Positions 44,942 to 56,010 of a DNA stretch of 64,000 nt are shown here, piece after piece; position 1 is the first letter of the stretch, and every line of letters starts with the position of its first letter. The DNA lies in NCBI GenBank assembly GCA_944990035.1, contig CALYLX010000112.1, positions 434,001 through 498,000 of the forward strand. The letters are read 5' to 3'. This DNA comes from Clitopilus passeckerianus (taxonomy: Eukaryota > Basidiomycota > Agaricomycetes > Agaricales > Entolomataceae). The notes beneath the pieces are model-generated. The model had not been told where the DNA came from and did no database searches. It worked only from the letters and a program-made list of their open reading frames with translations. Position numbers and translations under genes: made by a program.

Positions 44942-45861
44942 TTACAAGTAGCACCGGGAAAAGGTGCTCGGTGGCAGGGCGCATGGCCAGTGGCCTTTGG
45001 CGATAGCGTTCTCCCAGTTGCCTACATCTGAACGATATAAATCGAGTGCGACGCGGGCATTTTCAACCTGGAGAAGGAAAGGATAAGTTTGACATTCTGA
45101 ACACAGTCGGTCATCGGCAACTTCTTACCGGATGCTGGTGACCTTCTTGGCAACGTCTGCATAGTAGTTGCCAGCAAAGGGTTTGAAGACCAATAATAGA
45201 ATTAGGAGATTTAAGAGCATTTCTAAACGGCTGTGGAAAAGAGAACACGCTCTCAGGGCTTCGCTTAGTTGAAGCCGACGGAATGCTCACCAGGTACAGT
45301 GCAACATCCCGGGTATAGACAGCGGGATGGGGAATACCGAGCACTGAAATGACATGAGCGTCGGATAACTATTGCGAGGATAAAGGAACTCACCTGAGAG
45401 ATCATTCCAGATGCTGTGGCCAACAAGGATCTTGCCTTCAATAATGCCGGCGACATGCTGCTGGACTGCATTAAAGGTCCAGACATTGCCTACCTCAGCG
45501 GAATTAGAAATGAATGAAAGGAGATGGTTTAGGACATACCGGAAGGCCTTAGATGGGCCTCTGTGATTCCTGTTGAGGCTGTCCTGTAATCAGAGACCTA
45601 GAAGAGCAACAATCAGCACCGTGCAGCGGTTGACTTAGAAATCAAAGAGCGTTTACAGGCATTGTGGGCGCCACATATTTATCGAGCAGAGTTTTGCCTT
45701 TGAAGTCGACAATAACAACACGACTAAAGGTGAATATTTTAAGTCAACTGGCCCCAAATTCGGGGTGAAGGCACTTACGCAACCATTGAAGTTGTGCCTC
45801 CTGGGCCGACTCCGACATTAGAGCAAGCGAGGGCCAGAAACTTCTCGGTGGAAGGAGCCAT
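44942..45861 (-). CDS. Exonuclease-like protein (RNase T/REX4 fold) with altered catalytic motifs
   Basis: The protein follows the DEDDh exonuclease pattern of REX4/ISG20: FLALACSNVGVGPGGTTSMV, RVVIVDFKGKTLLDKYVAP, TMPVSDYRTASTGI, GKILVGHSIWNDLSVLGIPH, TRDVALYLPFRNAL, LQTLCWQLLCRR and VENARVALDLYRS. In active enzymes the first motif is D-x-E (ALDCEMVG) and the last has VEDA; here they read A-C-S and VENA. The middle Asp (WND) remains. The protein is therefore probably inactive as a nuclease. About six exons; start at MAPSTEKF. Coding-like sequence continues upstream (45959-46723) and may be the true 5' part of this gene. Confidence 0.72.
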
Positions 45862-45958
45862 GAGTAGAGAAATAATGGGGAAGGCGTTGGATTACCTAGA
45901 AGCAAGCTTTCGCTCGAGCATTTTATATTTTCGCGGCATTTTTTGCATACGCGATGGG

Positions 45959-46723
45959 TCATCTTGGAATCCTTTCGGAGAGGGAACATTCAGGGTTGGG
46001 CATACCATTATTCGGATAGAGTTTTGCCATCATAGGTCCCCCGTTATGGGCAGGCGGCGCAAGATAAGCAGCTTGACGTTGTGCAAACGACATGTTCTTG
46101 CTTTCGCAGAACTTGTCGAAGAGGTTCTCTAGAGGTCAGAGGACGTGTATTGAAGCTGAATTGCAGCCAAGAAGGGTTGAACGCCCGGTGGAATCGCTAA
46201 TTTTGAGCTGGCCAGGAGGGACGTTTACAGCTACGCGACGGGAGCTGGAGATATTGGGAACGCGACTGGATCTCTGATAGATGAGCCGATGTCCGACGCA
46301 GCAATCTTGAGGATGCAGTCAAGACTTTGGCATAAGAAAATCTTAAAACGCAGATCAGATCTCACCGGTTTTCACAGCAAGGATTGTGTAAAAATCACGA
46401 TGGGGACGGTGTTCAGGGAAGGCGAGTTCCCCTTGAAAAAGTCTAGGTTATTTGTTAAATAAAGTGACGGGAAAGGATTTAAAATTATGAAATTACCAAA
46501 AAGATACTCTCACAGGCAATAACGTGTTGCTTGCAGTGGTCCATGAAATCTCGTTTTACAGGGTACCTCGACTGTGGACAATGAGGCGTCAAAAGTGTAA
46601 AGTACCCTTAAAATAATGTCAAGACTTCACGAATTAGCTGCATTTTAGCTCAGTTTGTTGACAGTTTCCGTGTCTCCGACTTACGTAAAAGCCCGCAATT
46701 GAATATCGACTTCCCTGGCCCAT
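45959..46723 (-). other. Interrupted coding region upstream of the exonuclease-like gene
   Basis: Minus-strand segments separated by plausible splice sites look coding but do not join in one frame. A possible first exon (46723-46685) gives MGQGSRYSIAGFY. A second (46571-46497) gives SRYPVKRDFMDHCKQHVIA. A third (46442-46366) gives LFQGELAFPEHRPHRDFY. A fourth from 46324 gives DCILKIAASDIGSSIRD and LKISDSTGRSTLLGC, then an in-frame TGA, then LENLFDKFCESKNMSFAQRQ and PPAHNGGPMMAKLYPNN. I recognise no family. It could be the 5' half of the exonuclease-like gene, a separate gene with sequence errors, or a decaying gene. Confidence 0.42.
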
Positions 46724-46799
46724 AAGGTACAGCTTCTCGTCAAATCGCGCTCACAGAAATAATTAATGTGTACCGAAAGTCAACCTAAAATGACATCTT

Positions 46800-48689
46800 T
46801 CACGGTTCCGTAGACGCCGTCGTCTCGCCACGCGACGAATTGATCCCTTCCCCCCTCTTTTTCCGCCGTAAACGACCCTCCAGTAGGTACCATTTTCGCT
46901 GTTCTCTTCCGTTCTTTGCCAAAAACTTCTTCGACTGTACCCGTAAAAGGTCTTGTGGCGGGATCGCCGCGTCACCGATCGTACTTGCCTTTAATTGCCA
47001 CATCCTAAGCTGCCATCTAACTGTCTTTTCAGATGAAGAGACGTCATCGACCAGATCCAGCCTGCCTTCCTTGACAGCAAACGAGGCTAATCTGAGCATG
47101 ACTCGTCTGTCCACAACATCCTCTCCCCAGGTCTTCTTGAAATCGTCGATACAGCCTTTTGCCACGGTGCCACAACGTTTCACATCTGTCAAGGATCTGA
47201 GCAGAAGCAATAATGTCGTCGACGTCGGCCGTAGAGATCGATGTGATCGAAGCAGAAACCGTAGGGTTTTCCGCGATTCAAAGAAATTGCGTAAGCCTTT
47301 CCGGGTCGAGTAAAAGGCGACGATGGGGTGTATAACGGCCAAGTGCTGTTTGGCAACCGTTTCGGAAAGCCGAGTCGGGAGACCACTCAGATAAGAGTAA
47401 GCCAGGGATAACGCGAGGTGGTAGTGTCGGCATCTGAGGAGTGCTGTGACGAGGGATGCAACCACCCTTGGTGTGTTCGACGACAAATTCTGGGTTGCGC
47501 TATCAGGGGTATTCCGCATTAAGAAAGCAAACCGGGATTCGTAGGATGTTGCAAGGCGTTGCGCGGTCTCTGTAGTTATCCCCGAACTAGTGTCCTCGAT
47601 GTGGCCCGACCTCCGTAATGTCTTGTGGCCAGGCACGCCGTCCGTCCTGGCTTGCAACAGCTCTGCCCAGATCGATACTGGAATATCAACCTTTCCTTGA
47701 ACGACGGGCTAGGGTCGGTGGATGCAAGGTTGAATTCCTTCACAACATCATCCCAAAGACCCAGCCGAGCCAGAAACCTGGCACGAAGTTTGTTGGTCTC
47801 GAAATTGAAAATGATATTCTCCGAGCGCATGGCTGCGAATAGCCATCCCGCGGTACCGTAAGCGGAATGACGAATGGCAAGGGCGATGAGCAGGTTGTAT
47901 GAGCGGGCGGTGCGTAAGCCAAGATGCTTTTCGTGGTAGTCGAGGAGCTGGGGCAGGTTGGAGTTGGTCGAATTTGAATAGCCAAATGCAGAAGATTCAG
48001 GTATAATGAGTTCTTCGACTTTGCGAGCGGTAGTTGTTGGACCAGAAACTCGGCTCTTAGGGGTGGATTAGCTCCGACGCTCGTACATTCAGTCGCAAGC
48101 TCAGGAGACCAATTGTCTGGGAATTGTGTATAATCATCCCAGGCACCTGCGGAGCTCTGGAAATCTGAGTCTCGAACACGGTCGGGGTGGAAGTAGGGGT
48201 CAGAAAGCCGCTTTGAAGGAATATGGGGGTTAGTATCGGCAGGGAAACGGAGGAGGGTAAGTCTAGAGGTATCGGTGACATGTTGGGAGCAGCCTTCGAG
48301 CCATTGTCCTCATCATGATTAAGTTTGAATTGTAGAGTAGAAGGAGCGGGGGGCTGTTTTCTAAGGGGTTGGACGCCTGACTTCTGAGAAGGCTTCACAG
48401 AAGACTCAGCATTTCCAGGCCTGTGAGGTGGTTGAGGTTCATTTGTAAAGTTTGATTGGCTAGAAGTAATACAGCTTGATGTCAGCTATATTCGCGACGA
48501 ACTTGAGTGTACATACCGGCGACCTGTAGCTACGGAGGAGTTCTTTCGGGACCTCTCCGAGGTGTTATAGGTCGTGACGTTTGGCGCGGTCTTGAGCCAA
48601 GCTCTGCCAGCAGCAGCATGAAGAATGAATGCAAAGGTGGTTGAACCCGTATAAGTTGCATTGGCGGTGGTTACAACGCGATGGAGCAT
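46800..48689 (-). CDS. Putative mitochondrial PPR-like/helical-repeat protein
   Basis: The first exon (from 48689) starts MLHRVVTTANATYTGSTTF with basic residues later, suggesting an organellar presequence; it ends at a GTATGT donor at about 48516. The long second exon has a disordered Pro/Ser region, then helical repeats with PPR character (ARSYNLLIALAIRHSAYGTA, LFAAMRSENI, LLRCRHYHLALSLAYSYL). The C-terminus is very basic. I see at least three frame breaks: near 48240, near 48010 and near 47690; the last fits one missing base in a short G run. The family call is tentative because only the repeat pattern supports it. Confidence 0.6.
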
Positions 48690-48819
48690 GCATTACACTC
48701 CCTGAGCCAGTCGAGCCGTATACTCAGGCAGTCCGACCAAAACAGACCGCCAGTTAAACTTCGTTTGTTTGCCATCATCCGGAATAATAAACATCAATTG
48801 CCATAAATAGTAAATGTCA

Positions 48820-50079
48820 TTAAACTACCATTGGTTGCTGAATTGTCCGTCCTACTAACCATCCCACCTTTGTTACCCATGCATCCCGTATCTCTCTTAG
48901 GACAGCCATTTCTTGTGGTACCTTTGCCTCAGCAATATTATCCAGCGTCCGCTCCCAGTTTTGTACCGTCTCTCGGCCAAACATGCGACCTTCCTTGTTG
49001 ACCATATTATCTATCCTCGTAATCCAAGCTTTCCATTCATCAAGTAATCTCGGCAGTATGGCGGGGCCCAGAGATGTTTGACCGAGTGGAGGCTGCGATA
49101 GAAGATGATTGGTAATTGTGGATAATAGCATAAATGTTTCCGACGGGTGTGGGGGTTCCTTCGATTGACCCTGAGGTTCGAGAGCTGCGAAGACTCTGGT
49201 TGTTGGGTAAAATAGGGGAGATAGGAGAAACATGCAGAGGCAAATTCTCTAATGTGGGGTCGTAGCCTCGAGGTGATATAGGAGTCGCGCATATTGTTAC
49301 TTTGGTTGCTTTGACTCCCAAAGCCGAATGAAGGGTTATTTGATTGTGGTGTTGCTTTGTTAAATCCAAAAGAAATTGAAGGGCTTGGTTGTCCGAAGCT
49401 TCCAAACGTAGGTGCAGTCGAAGAGTAAGGATATGCATCCCTTAGCCTCTTCGCTGATTGAGAGAGGGCTTCCAGGACGGTGTCGATGCTAGGTCGGGGT
49501 ATTAACTGGAGCATGAGAGGTTTGAGGGTGGGCTGCGCATTAAGCAGTGAATTAATTAAAGGCAATAGGGATTGAGAGGGTAGGCTCGCTATAGATGCGT
49601 CGTTAGAACGGCCACAGAAACGCATGAGACGATGTACATACCGAGAAGCATCCCCACGTCTATATCTTGATTATCGGACGACCTCTGTGCCTTTTGGTCC
49701 TTCGAAGAATTCCCCCTTCCTTCTGTGACTGCTCGCCTGGCATGGTCACACGGGCTCGTTTGGGAGCTGAGCGCTTTGGCCGCTCAGGTGTTGGACTGCG
49801 ATCCATAGAGGCATCTCTTGAATAACCTTGTCTCCCATTCTCAGAGTCATCGTCTGCATCATGCCGCCGCTTCTGAGCTCGATGTGAGTTCTGCGTGGCG
49901 GAAGCGAGCTGCTGAAAGGCTGCAGGATTTGTATGACCTGGTGTTGCTCCCTGGTGCCATCCAGCCGAAGTCGAGGGTGTCAGAGGGTTTCCAAGCCCAA
50001 AGCCAAAGCCAAAGGGAGATGGAGCATGGTTAACGGGTCTTGGGTGAAAATCTATTGGGTGTTGTAGAACGTTAGCCAT
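48820..50079 (-). CDS. Cut8/STS1-type nuclear proteasome tethering factor
   Basis: Homologue of fission yeast Cut8 and budding yeast STS1, which anchor the 26S proteasome at the nucleus. The N-terminus is disordered with a nuclear-localisation-like basic cluster (RPKRSAPKRARV). The conserved domain has VGMLLASLPSQSLLPLINSL, AQPTLKPLMLQLIPRPSIDT and ALSQSAKRLRDAYPYS. Later blocks are SRLRPHIREFASACFSYLPY, LSTITNHLLSQPPLGQ and LLDEWKAWITRIDNMVNKEG. One intron lies at about 49575-49640. Frame breaks occur in the CCCCC run at 49712-49716 and near 49190; each fits one missing base. Confidence 0.86.
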
Positions 50080-50671
50080 GGCTCGAGGTGAAAGGAGGAT
50101 GAGGGTAGGCCACTGTCAGGCAAATGCCAATCTCATTAACGGCCCGTGACTTGTTCAAGGTGACGTGACCACGCCGGCCCTAAACAACACCCTTAACCGA
50201 CGGAAAAATTGGAAATGCCCTTTCCATCGACATGCTTACAAGGTTAGTGACCTCCCCCATCCTTCTCGATGAAGAACATATATGAATCGCTACTTCGAAG
50301 TCTTCGAGACTCATGAATTTTTCATTATCTATACCCAAATTTCTGAGCTTTCATTTCCACATTCTATGTACTTTTTACTTATCAACTTCCTTCCAGTATC
50401 CTGACAGACTGTCAATCGGTGAGCATAATTCCTTTCAGCTATGAATGATTCAAATATCTAGAAGTCAAGCCCTGATCACGTCTTAAGGACGGTCCGTGAC
50501 GACTATACCATGCTAATAATGACCCAACTATATCCGACTCTGCATCCTTCTAACATCGTCTCTCAGATAGTTTTACCCCATCGTTTGAAGCAACCAAAGG
50601 AGGGTATTAGAAGCGAAAGCGGCTCTATTCAATATGGTATACAGATGTAGTGTAAATCAATGCAATTACGA
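50080..50671. other. Intergenic region between Cut8/STS1 and Cas1
   Basis: A 592-base interval containing the Cut8/STS1 promoter and the Cas1 3' end. Short frames are present but none looks coding, and I found no tRNA-like cloverleaf or repeat. Confidence 0.4.
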
Positions 50672-53470
50672 TTAATATGGCCATAATACGTTGAGGAGCC
50701 ACATAACCCCCAACCCAAATATGAACCGTACCTGCACAGTCCAACCTTTCGAAGCAGCCTCGCCATACCACACTTTGAACCCAGCCGTCCGAGGAGTGGG
50801 TGGGCCACCATCCGCCAATCTGTCAAGCCAACGAAGAGTGGTCCTTCCAGGTGTATCATCAGGTTGCGGTGGAGGTAGGAGAGGTTCGCTGGAAGGGGCA
50901 TCATTGGACTCGGAAGCTTCACCAGGGACTTGACGCATTGCAATATTGTCTGGATTGGTTGTGACTGGCAGCGGCATATTCTTCGAGGGTCCTGTGCATA
51001 CCCATGCTGTGAGCTTCGTCGTAGCTTTGGCAAGCTGGTCGGAAACATAGATAAACATTATAGTTGTGAGGATGAAGTTAACGGGTCGCCATCTGGTGCT
51101 CGGCAGCACAAGCAAGATGCCCCTGGTGTCTCCAGCGAGCCAGAGGTGGTATTGGATGATGAATGTCTCTAGAGAACATTTGCCGACGAAAGCAAACATT
51201 TCAGAGTGGGAGGATCGAAGTATGACGCTGGCGTTCCTCAGACCTGCGAACGCAAGGACGGGGAGGAAGGAAATATATGGATGCCAGCCATTATATGTGA
51301 ATTTGGATTCCTGGAGTAGTTCGAAGGCGAAGAACCAAATGACGGCGGTGCAAGAAAGCACAACGCTGGCCTTGAATGCAAGGGGCCATTGAGGATGATC
51401 GGTTAGGCGGAGTTCTCGAATCTTGATGACGCCAATAGCTGCAAGCATGCCGACATAGACAATCCAGAGGTCTAACGTCACCCTGAATTGCCATTCTCGG
51501 GCGGACCAGTGAATTGCGAAAACCCATTCGAGGAACTTGAAGACTTCCTGCAATAGCCACAACTGCTTCATGAAGAGGGTGGTGATGGTAGCTGAAATAG
51601 CTATCTTGCCCAGTAGTAGAGCGGCGGATGAGTTGGCCTGAGGCGCAATAGCCATAGTTGCGTAGATGATGAGGAACCACATTGAAACTAGTGGCGAGAA
51701 GTAGTACGATATGTAGTCCGTGTTCATGACATAGGCAAGAACGAGGGTCAGCAGGTTTAGTCGGACAAGAACCTTGATAGCTGTGAGTATACAGCACAGA
51801 AAGTTATAAATACTCTACATACCTGCGCAATACGGAGGAAATCAAAGTCGGCTTTCTTGATGTAAAACGTGGTGTGGCCGTAGCCCGTCATGAAAAGATA
51901 GGAGGCTACAAGCACACGTATAGGATTGTAGATGCCTGAGATTTTAGAGGCTCCAGTGTAATGGTAAATTAAAATGGCGACTGTACTGATAGGTTAGCAT
52001 TTCGGCCATTTCCATTCCGAATCACATACTTTGCATCCACCCTTTCCATTCATCCGTTTGGTCACGATTCAAAAACCCAAGGTCTTTATCCGCTCGTTTT
52101 GTTGTGGCCAAACCTCCAGCGAGGGCAAGTAAGCAGAGGCTTCCGAAACTCCAGGTGTTGAATTGTTTGTGTTCTTTTAGCCACAACCCACTGCGGTCAG
52201 CAAGATAGATAACAGCTACCCCGGCGCTCAATGCAATGAGGGGAACCCGCATGTCGGGGGATAGCCACGGTAACTGAGCCCTAAAGCCAAGTCAGAGGCA
52301 ACGCCATCGAGCTTTACGGTTGGAATCATACCTGATTGCAGAAGGAACCATGCTAAAGGTCCTGCAGCCAAAGCGATACCAATTGTTATGAATTGGAGTA
52401 ATGACGGCCAGGGGTATGAATTACAGCATGATTTATCGAGAGGGAAATGCTTTGGCATCACGTTATTGCATTTAAGGTTGAATAAGATTGATGCTTGTAA
52501 CTTGACGAGAACATTTGAGAAGTGTAGACCGTCTTCGGTTCGGTAAGAATCAAGCATCTGGTTAAAAACCAGAGGTAACGAAAGGCGAGGTCTGCCTGGT
52601 ACAGCCCTGCCTAGCGAATGCTCAGAAGCGCTGTACAGCCGGTGATATAAATCTGAGTTCATGGCGTCTATATCAGAGGGATTCATGGAAGAGGCCCGTT
52701 CAGAAGACAGCTTGGATGGGACAACTTGCTCAACGGGCAAGATCACAATGTCGTCTGCCGGGTTGACTCTCGAGTCTGTGAGAGTGGTATAAACCTTCTC
52801 CATAATTGCCTCCCAAGCAGGGAGGCCACCGGATTCCTTTGCATAACGCAGATACCACAGCCCAGAACCCATTACGATGACTGCTGGACGCTTGTGGGAT
52901 GATAGGGTTTTCTGAGGCTGCCGTAGAACGTCGTATGTATGGGAAGCGTTGAGATACGGGTCCCAGTAAAAGGACAGGTCGACTCCACAGTTTGAATGAA
53001 AATCATAATCGACGTGTTTGTCGGAAGCATTTGGGGGAGATGTTGGCAGGGCAGGGTCAAGAATGTGAGCGAACTGGAAGAATAGTGTCCGTGTTACACT
53101 ATCTCCGATGAACACCACAGGTTGTGAGTTTAAGCAGGAGCAAGCGCTGTCGCTTTTGTAGTTGTACAGCATGCATCCTTCGAGGAAAGTGAATACGCGT
53201 CATAATCTATTCTCAGCAAAGTGACATACCTTCTGGCTGCCAATTCGTGTGCGCAGAATCCAACCAAGAGCCATGATTTAGTAGAGACTGGCAATGCTGC
53301 GAGTCCGACCAGTCTAGTAACATTTCTTAGCCGACGCATGAAAACGGAGTTGCCATGAGCATACCACTCAGTACCGTCCTTGACATTCCAGCGAAGATAC
53401 TGACAGCCGTTACTGCCAGCCCAAGGAAGTGCGGCCATGATGGGTTCAGTTTGAAGGAAGAGCTCCCCAT
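50672..53470 (-). CDS. Cas1-type polysaccharide O-acetyltransferase
   Basis: Homologue of Cas1, the multi-pass Golgi protein needed for O-acetylation of capsule polysaccharide in Cryptococcus. The start at 53470 gives [20 protein letters not shown] and a membrane segment. A lumenal SGNH-like domain follows ([56 protein letters not shown]). The C-terminal multi-helix domain has [63 protein letters not shown] and [13 protein letters not shown]. Introns start at 53364, 53229, 52331 (51 bases, stopless), 52029 and 51822. The G-run at 52256-52260 and the junction near 51823 are each one base off. Confidence 0.89.
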
Positions 53471-53735
53471 TTTTAAAACGAACGTTGGTCGTATTGGTCA
53501 AAAAGGAGCGCGAGCGCTATAGGTCAACCGGTTTCAATGTGGCATCCAGTAACCTTGAAGGATGCCGACACTGAAATTGTAGCATTGATGATTGAATGTC
53601 GTTACGTAATAGTTGAATTTATGCAGCACACCAGACCACAGATCCAAGTTCTAAATACAAATGTCCGCGTACTGTAGCTCTCGACGAGTCCGTCACGAAG
53701 GTAAGGTAGCGCGATTAAACCCTCCATGGGCAAGT

Positions 53736-55816
53736 TTAGGTGCTTTGTGTGGTCAATCCAGTTCTGTGTTGCAAGTCAGCCAGACTGAGAATGGAAGGAC
53801 AAGTCACCTACTTACCCTTTACAGTAATTATTTGCCGCGATGGGAAGGCACGACAAGTAACGACAACCAGCACAAGCTGAGGAGAGTGGCTCAATCAATA
53901 TGTTGCTCTTGGGAAAAGACAAGTGACGCACCAGCGTACGGATCAGAGGTGTAAAAGTTTCTAATCAAGACGACGTAGAGGATGATGGCTAATGGAATTG
54001 CAATAATCCGGAAGGTCCAGACTATCAAGCGATGGCGCTTCGTCTCGCTTATGACAGGATAGAAAGTCGTGCCAACGAGCAGTCCAAGGAGGAAACCACC
54101 GAGATGGGCTGACGACAAAATTAGCCCTGCCACGGGTTAAACTTTACTTGCTCACCAAAATTGTCGACGAAAGGAATAAAACCAATGGCTACTCCGACGA
54201 GCAATTCAATTGTCATAAAAGCCAGCTAGTAGAGCAATGAGATTTGGAACTAACACAAGGAGTCACTTTTACCAACCTTTCGACCAGGACGGTATTGGTA
54301 TTTCCAATGAGCGAATAGGTCAACCCAAGTGACCTTGGAACGATGTTCAGCGAATGAATGAGTGTGAAGAGAAAGGATTCCTACCGCAACAGTGCCAAAA
54401 ATTGCACCACTTGCACCAACAGAAGGGACGCCGACAAGCGAGAAGTTACCACCAAGGACGTTTCTTAAAGTTGTTTGGTCAAATGCGTGAATCGGAGGAT
54501 GCGGTAACAAACCCAAAAATTCCTGCAGCGAAGTAGGTTATCAGGAAACCGGTCGATCCCATCTCGCGCTCAATTTGAGCTGAGAGCGTAATTTGAGCGA
54601 GCATGTTGATGAGGATGTGGATAAAGCCCGCATGAAGGAAGATAGGAGTTATAAAACTAGGTGTCCCATCTCAGTTTGCATCCATGAGACCGGGAAAAAG
54701 AAGAAACGAACCGGAACCATTGGCTTGGCTCTTTTCCATGGAAGCCTAGAGGAATTTGTGAGCCACAGGGTATGTCAACTAACCGTACGAGGTTACTCAC
54801 CACCAAACCCGCAAACATCTTCGAGTGGACAGATCTGGGTAGGTGGGTTTGCGGTGTTGTTTAGACCTGTGGGAAGGAGTCAGCCCGTCTTACTGACAAG
54901 AGCAGTCATTATCTGTGACGTACAGCCGAAATTTGTGGATGGAGGGACTTGCTGCACGAGCTTCATGCAAGGAGGAAAACGAGCTCCAACATTGATCAAA
55001 GCGCTTGACGAAGGCCCGAGCATGGGATTAACCACCGGCTTGCAAGGATTATAAGTCTACATGCCGGCTGGCGAAAGCGTTGTGAAGCATACCTTGAAGG
55101 AGACCGGCGACCCCTGAGCTCTCGCATTGACAACCAGTTCGTAGATGAATACGGCGACCATCACAGCCGTGAGAGTCCATACTGACATTCACAATTCAAT
55201 ACTGAAGTTCAAGAGAATGATGCAACCAAGCCCATACCTGCAAAAGGGTACTTCTGACGTCCAATTCCGCGTTTTTTGTCTTCTATTCTTTGTTGAAGCG
55301 GGTATTTTGCATTGTCAATGAAGCGAGAAAAAGGTCCGGCTTTCTCCGCCAATCCTTTTTGCTGCGTCTCGGGAGGTTCTGCATATTCTAGAGCGCAATT
55401 AACCAGAGTTTCGTCTAGTTCAGAGGCACGCATTGCTTACCCATATCCTGATAATTCGAAGCCCTGCCCATTCCAGCAGCATTGTCCACGAGGGGCGCAT
55501 GCTGCGACTCCTCCATCGGATCACCAGCCACTTTCTTAGGACTGTAATTACCAGCCTCTTCGTCATAGTCGTGGTATGGATCATGGTACTCATGTCCCTC
55601 GGGTATCGGTGCTGGCTGAGCCATGGGCATGCTAGGTCGAGAACTTTGCGAGTAATTTGAGTAACTATCCACGGTTTGTTGGTCGTGGTCCAGCCATGAG
55701 GTTCTACGTGTTTGGTTCGTGTCCGATTGCGGTGAAAAGGGGCGCGGATGGTCTTGAATCAAAGCCGCGTCCTTTGAGTCAAACGCCCGATGAGGTTGTG
55801 GCGAAGTATGGTCCAT
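53736..55816 (-). CDS. Rhomboid-family intramembrane serine protease
   Basis: Polytopic protease with a long disordered N-terminus (MDHTSPQPHRAFDSKD). The transmembrane domain includes TAVMVAVFIYELVV, the LNNTANPPTQICPLEDVCGF loop, IHILINMLAQITL, the catalytic Ser motif GASGAIFG and the catalytic His in FAHLGGFLLGLLVG. The C-terminus reads YLSCLPIAANNYCKG and ends GLTTQST. Both catalytic residues are present, so the enzyme is probably active. It has about ten exons; junctions near both ends join in frame. Confidence 0.87.
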
Positions 55817-56010
55817 CCCAGAGGTCAGAGAATGAGATGAAACGAAAGAACTGCACAGAATCCAAGCTTGAGTATATGGCACGAACTCAAGGGCGTTACA
55901 ACCCGGTTGATATATAGCAGCACAGCTTTTACATAGCTCCAATCCAAGAGTGTCGGAGGAATACAAATGGGGTTACAGGTAATACATTAGTGTCTAAATT
56001 ATTGCCACCT

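Noticed and set aside
46100..46320. In-frame TGA between two coding-like stretches as a selenocysteine codon
   Set aside because: Selenocysteine insertion is not expected in Dikarya and I see no SECIS-like hairpin. Sequence error or gene decay is simpler.
50080..50671. Possible tRNA or other RNA gene in the longest gene-free stretch in the second half
   Set aside because: I looked for a T-loop GTTCGANNC with matching acceptor arms and found none here. A tRNAscan run would be decisive.
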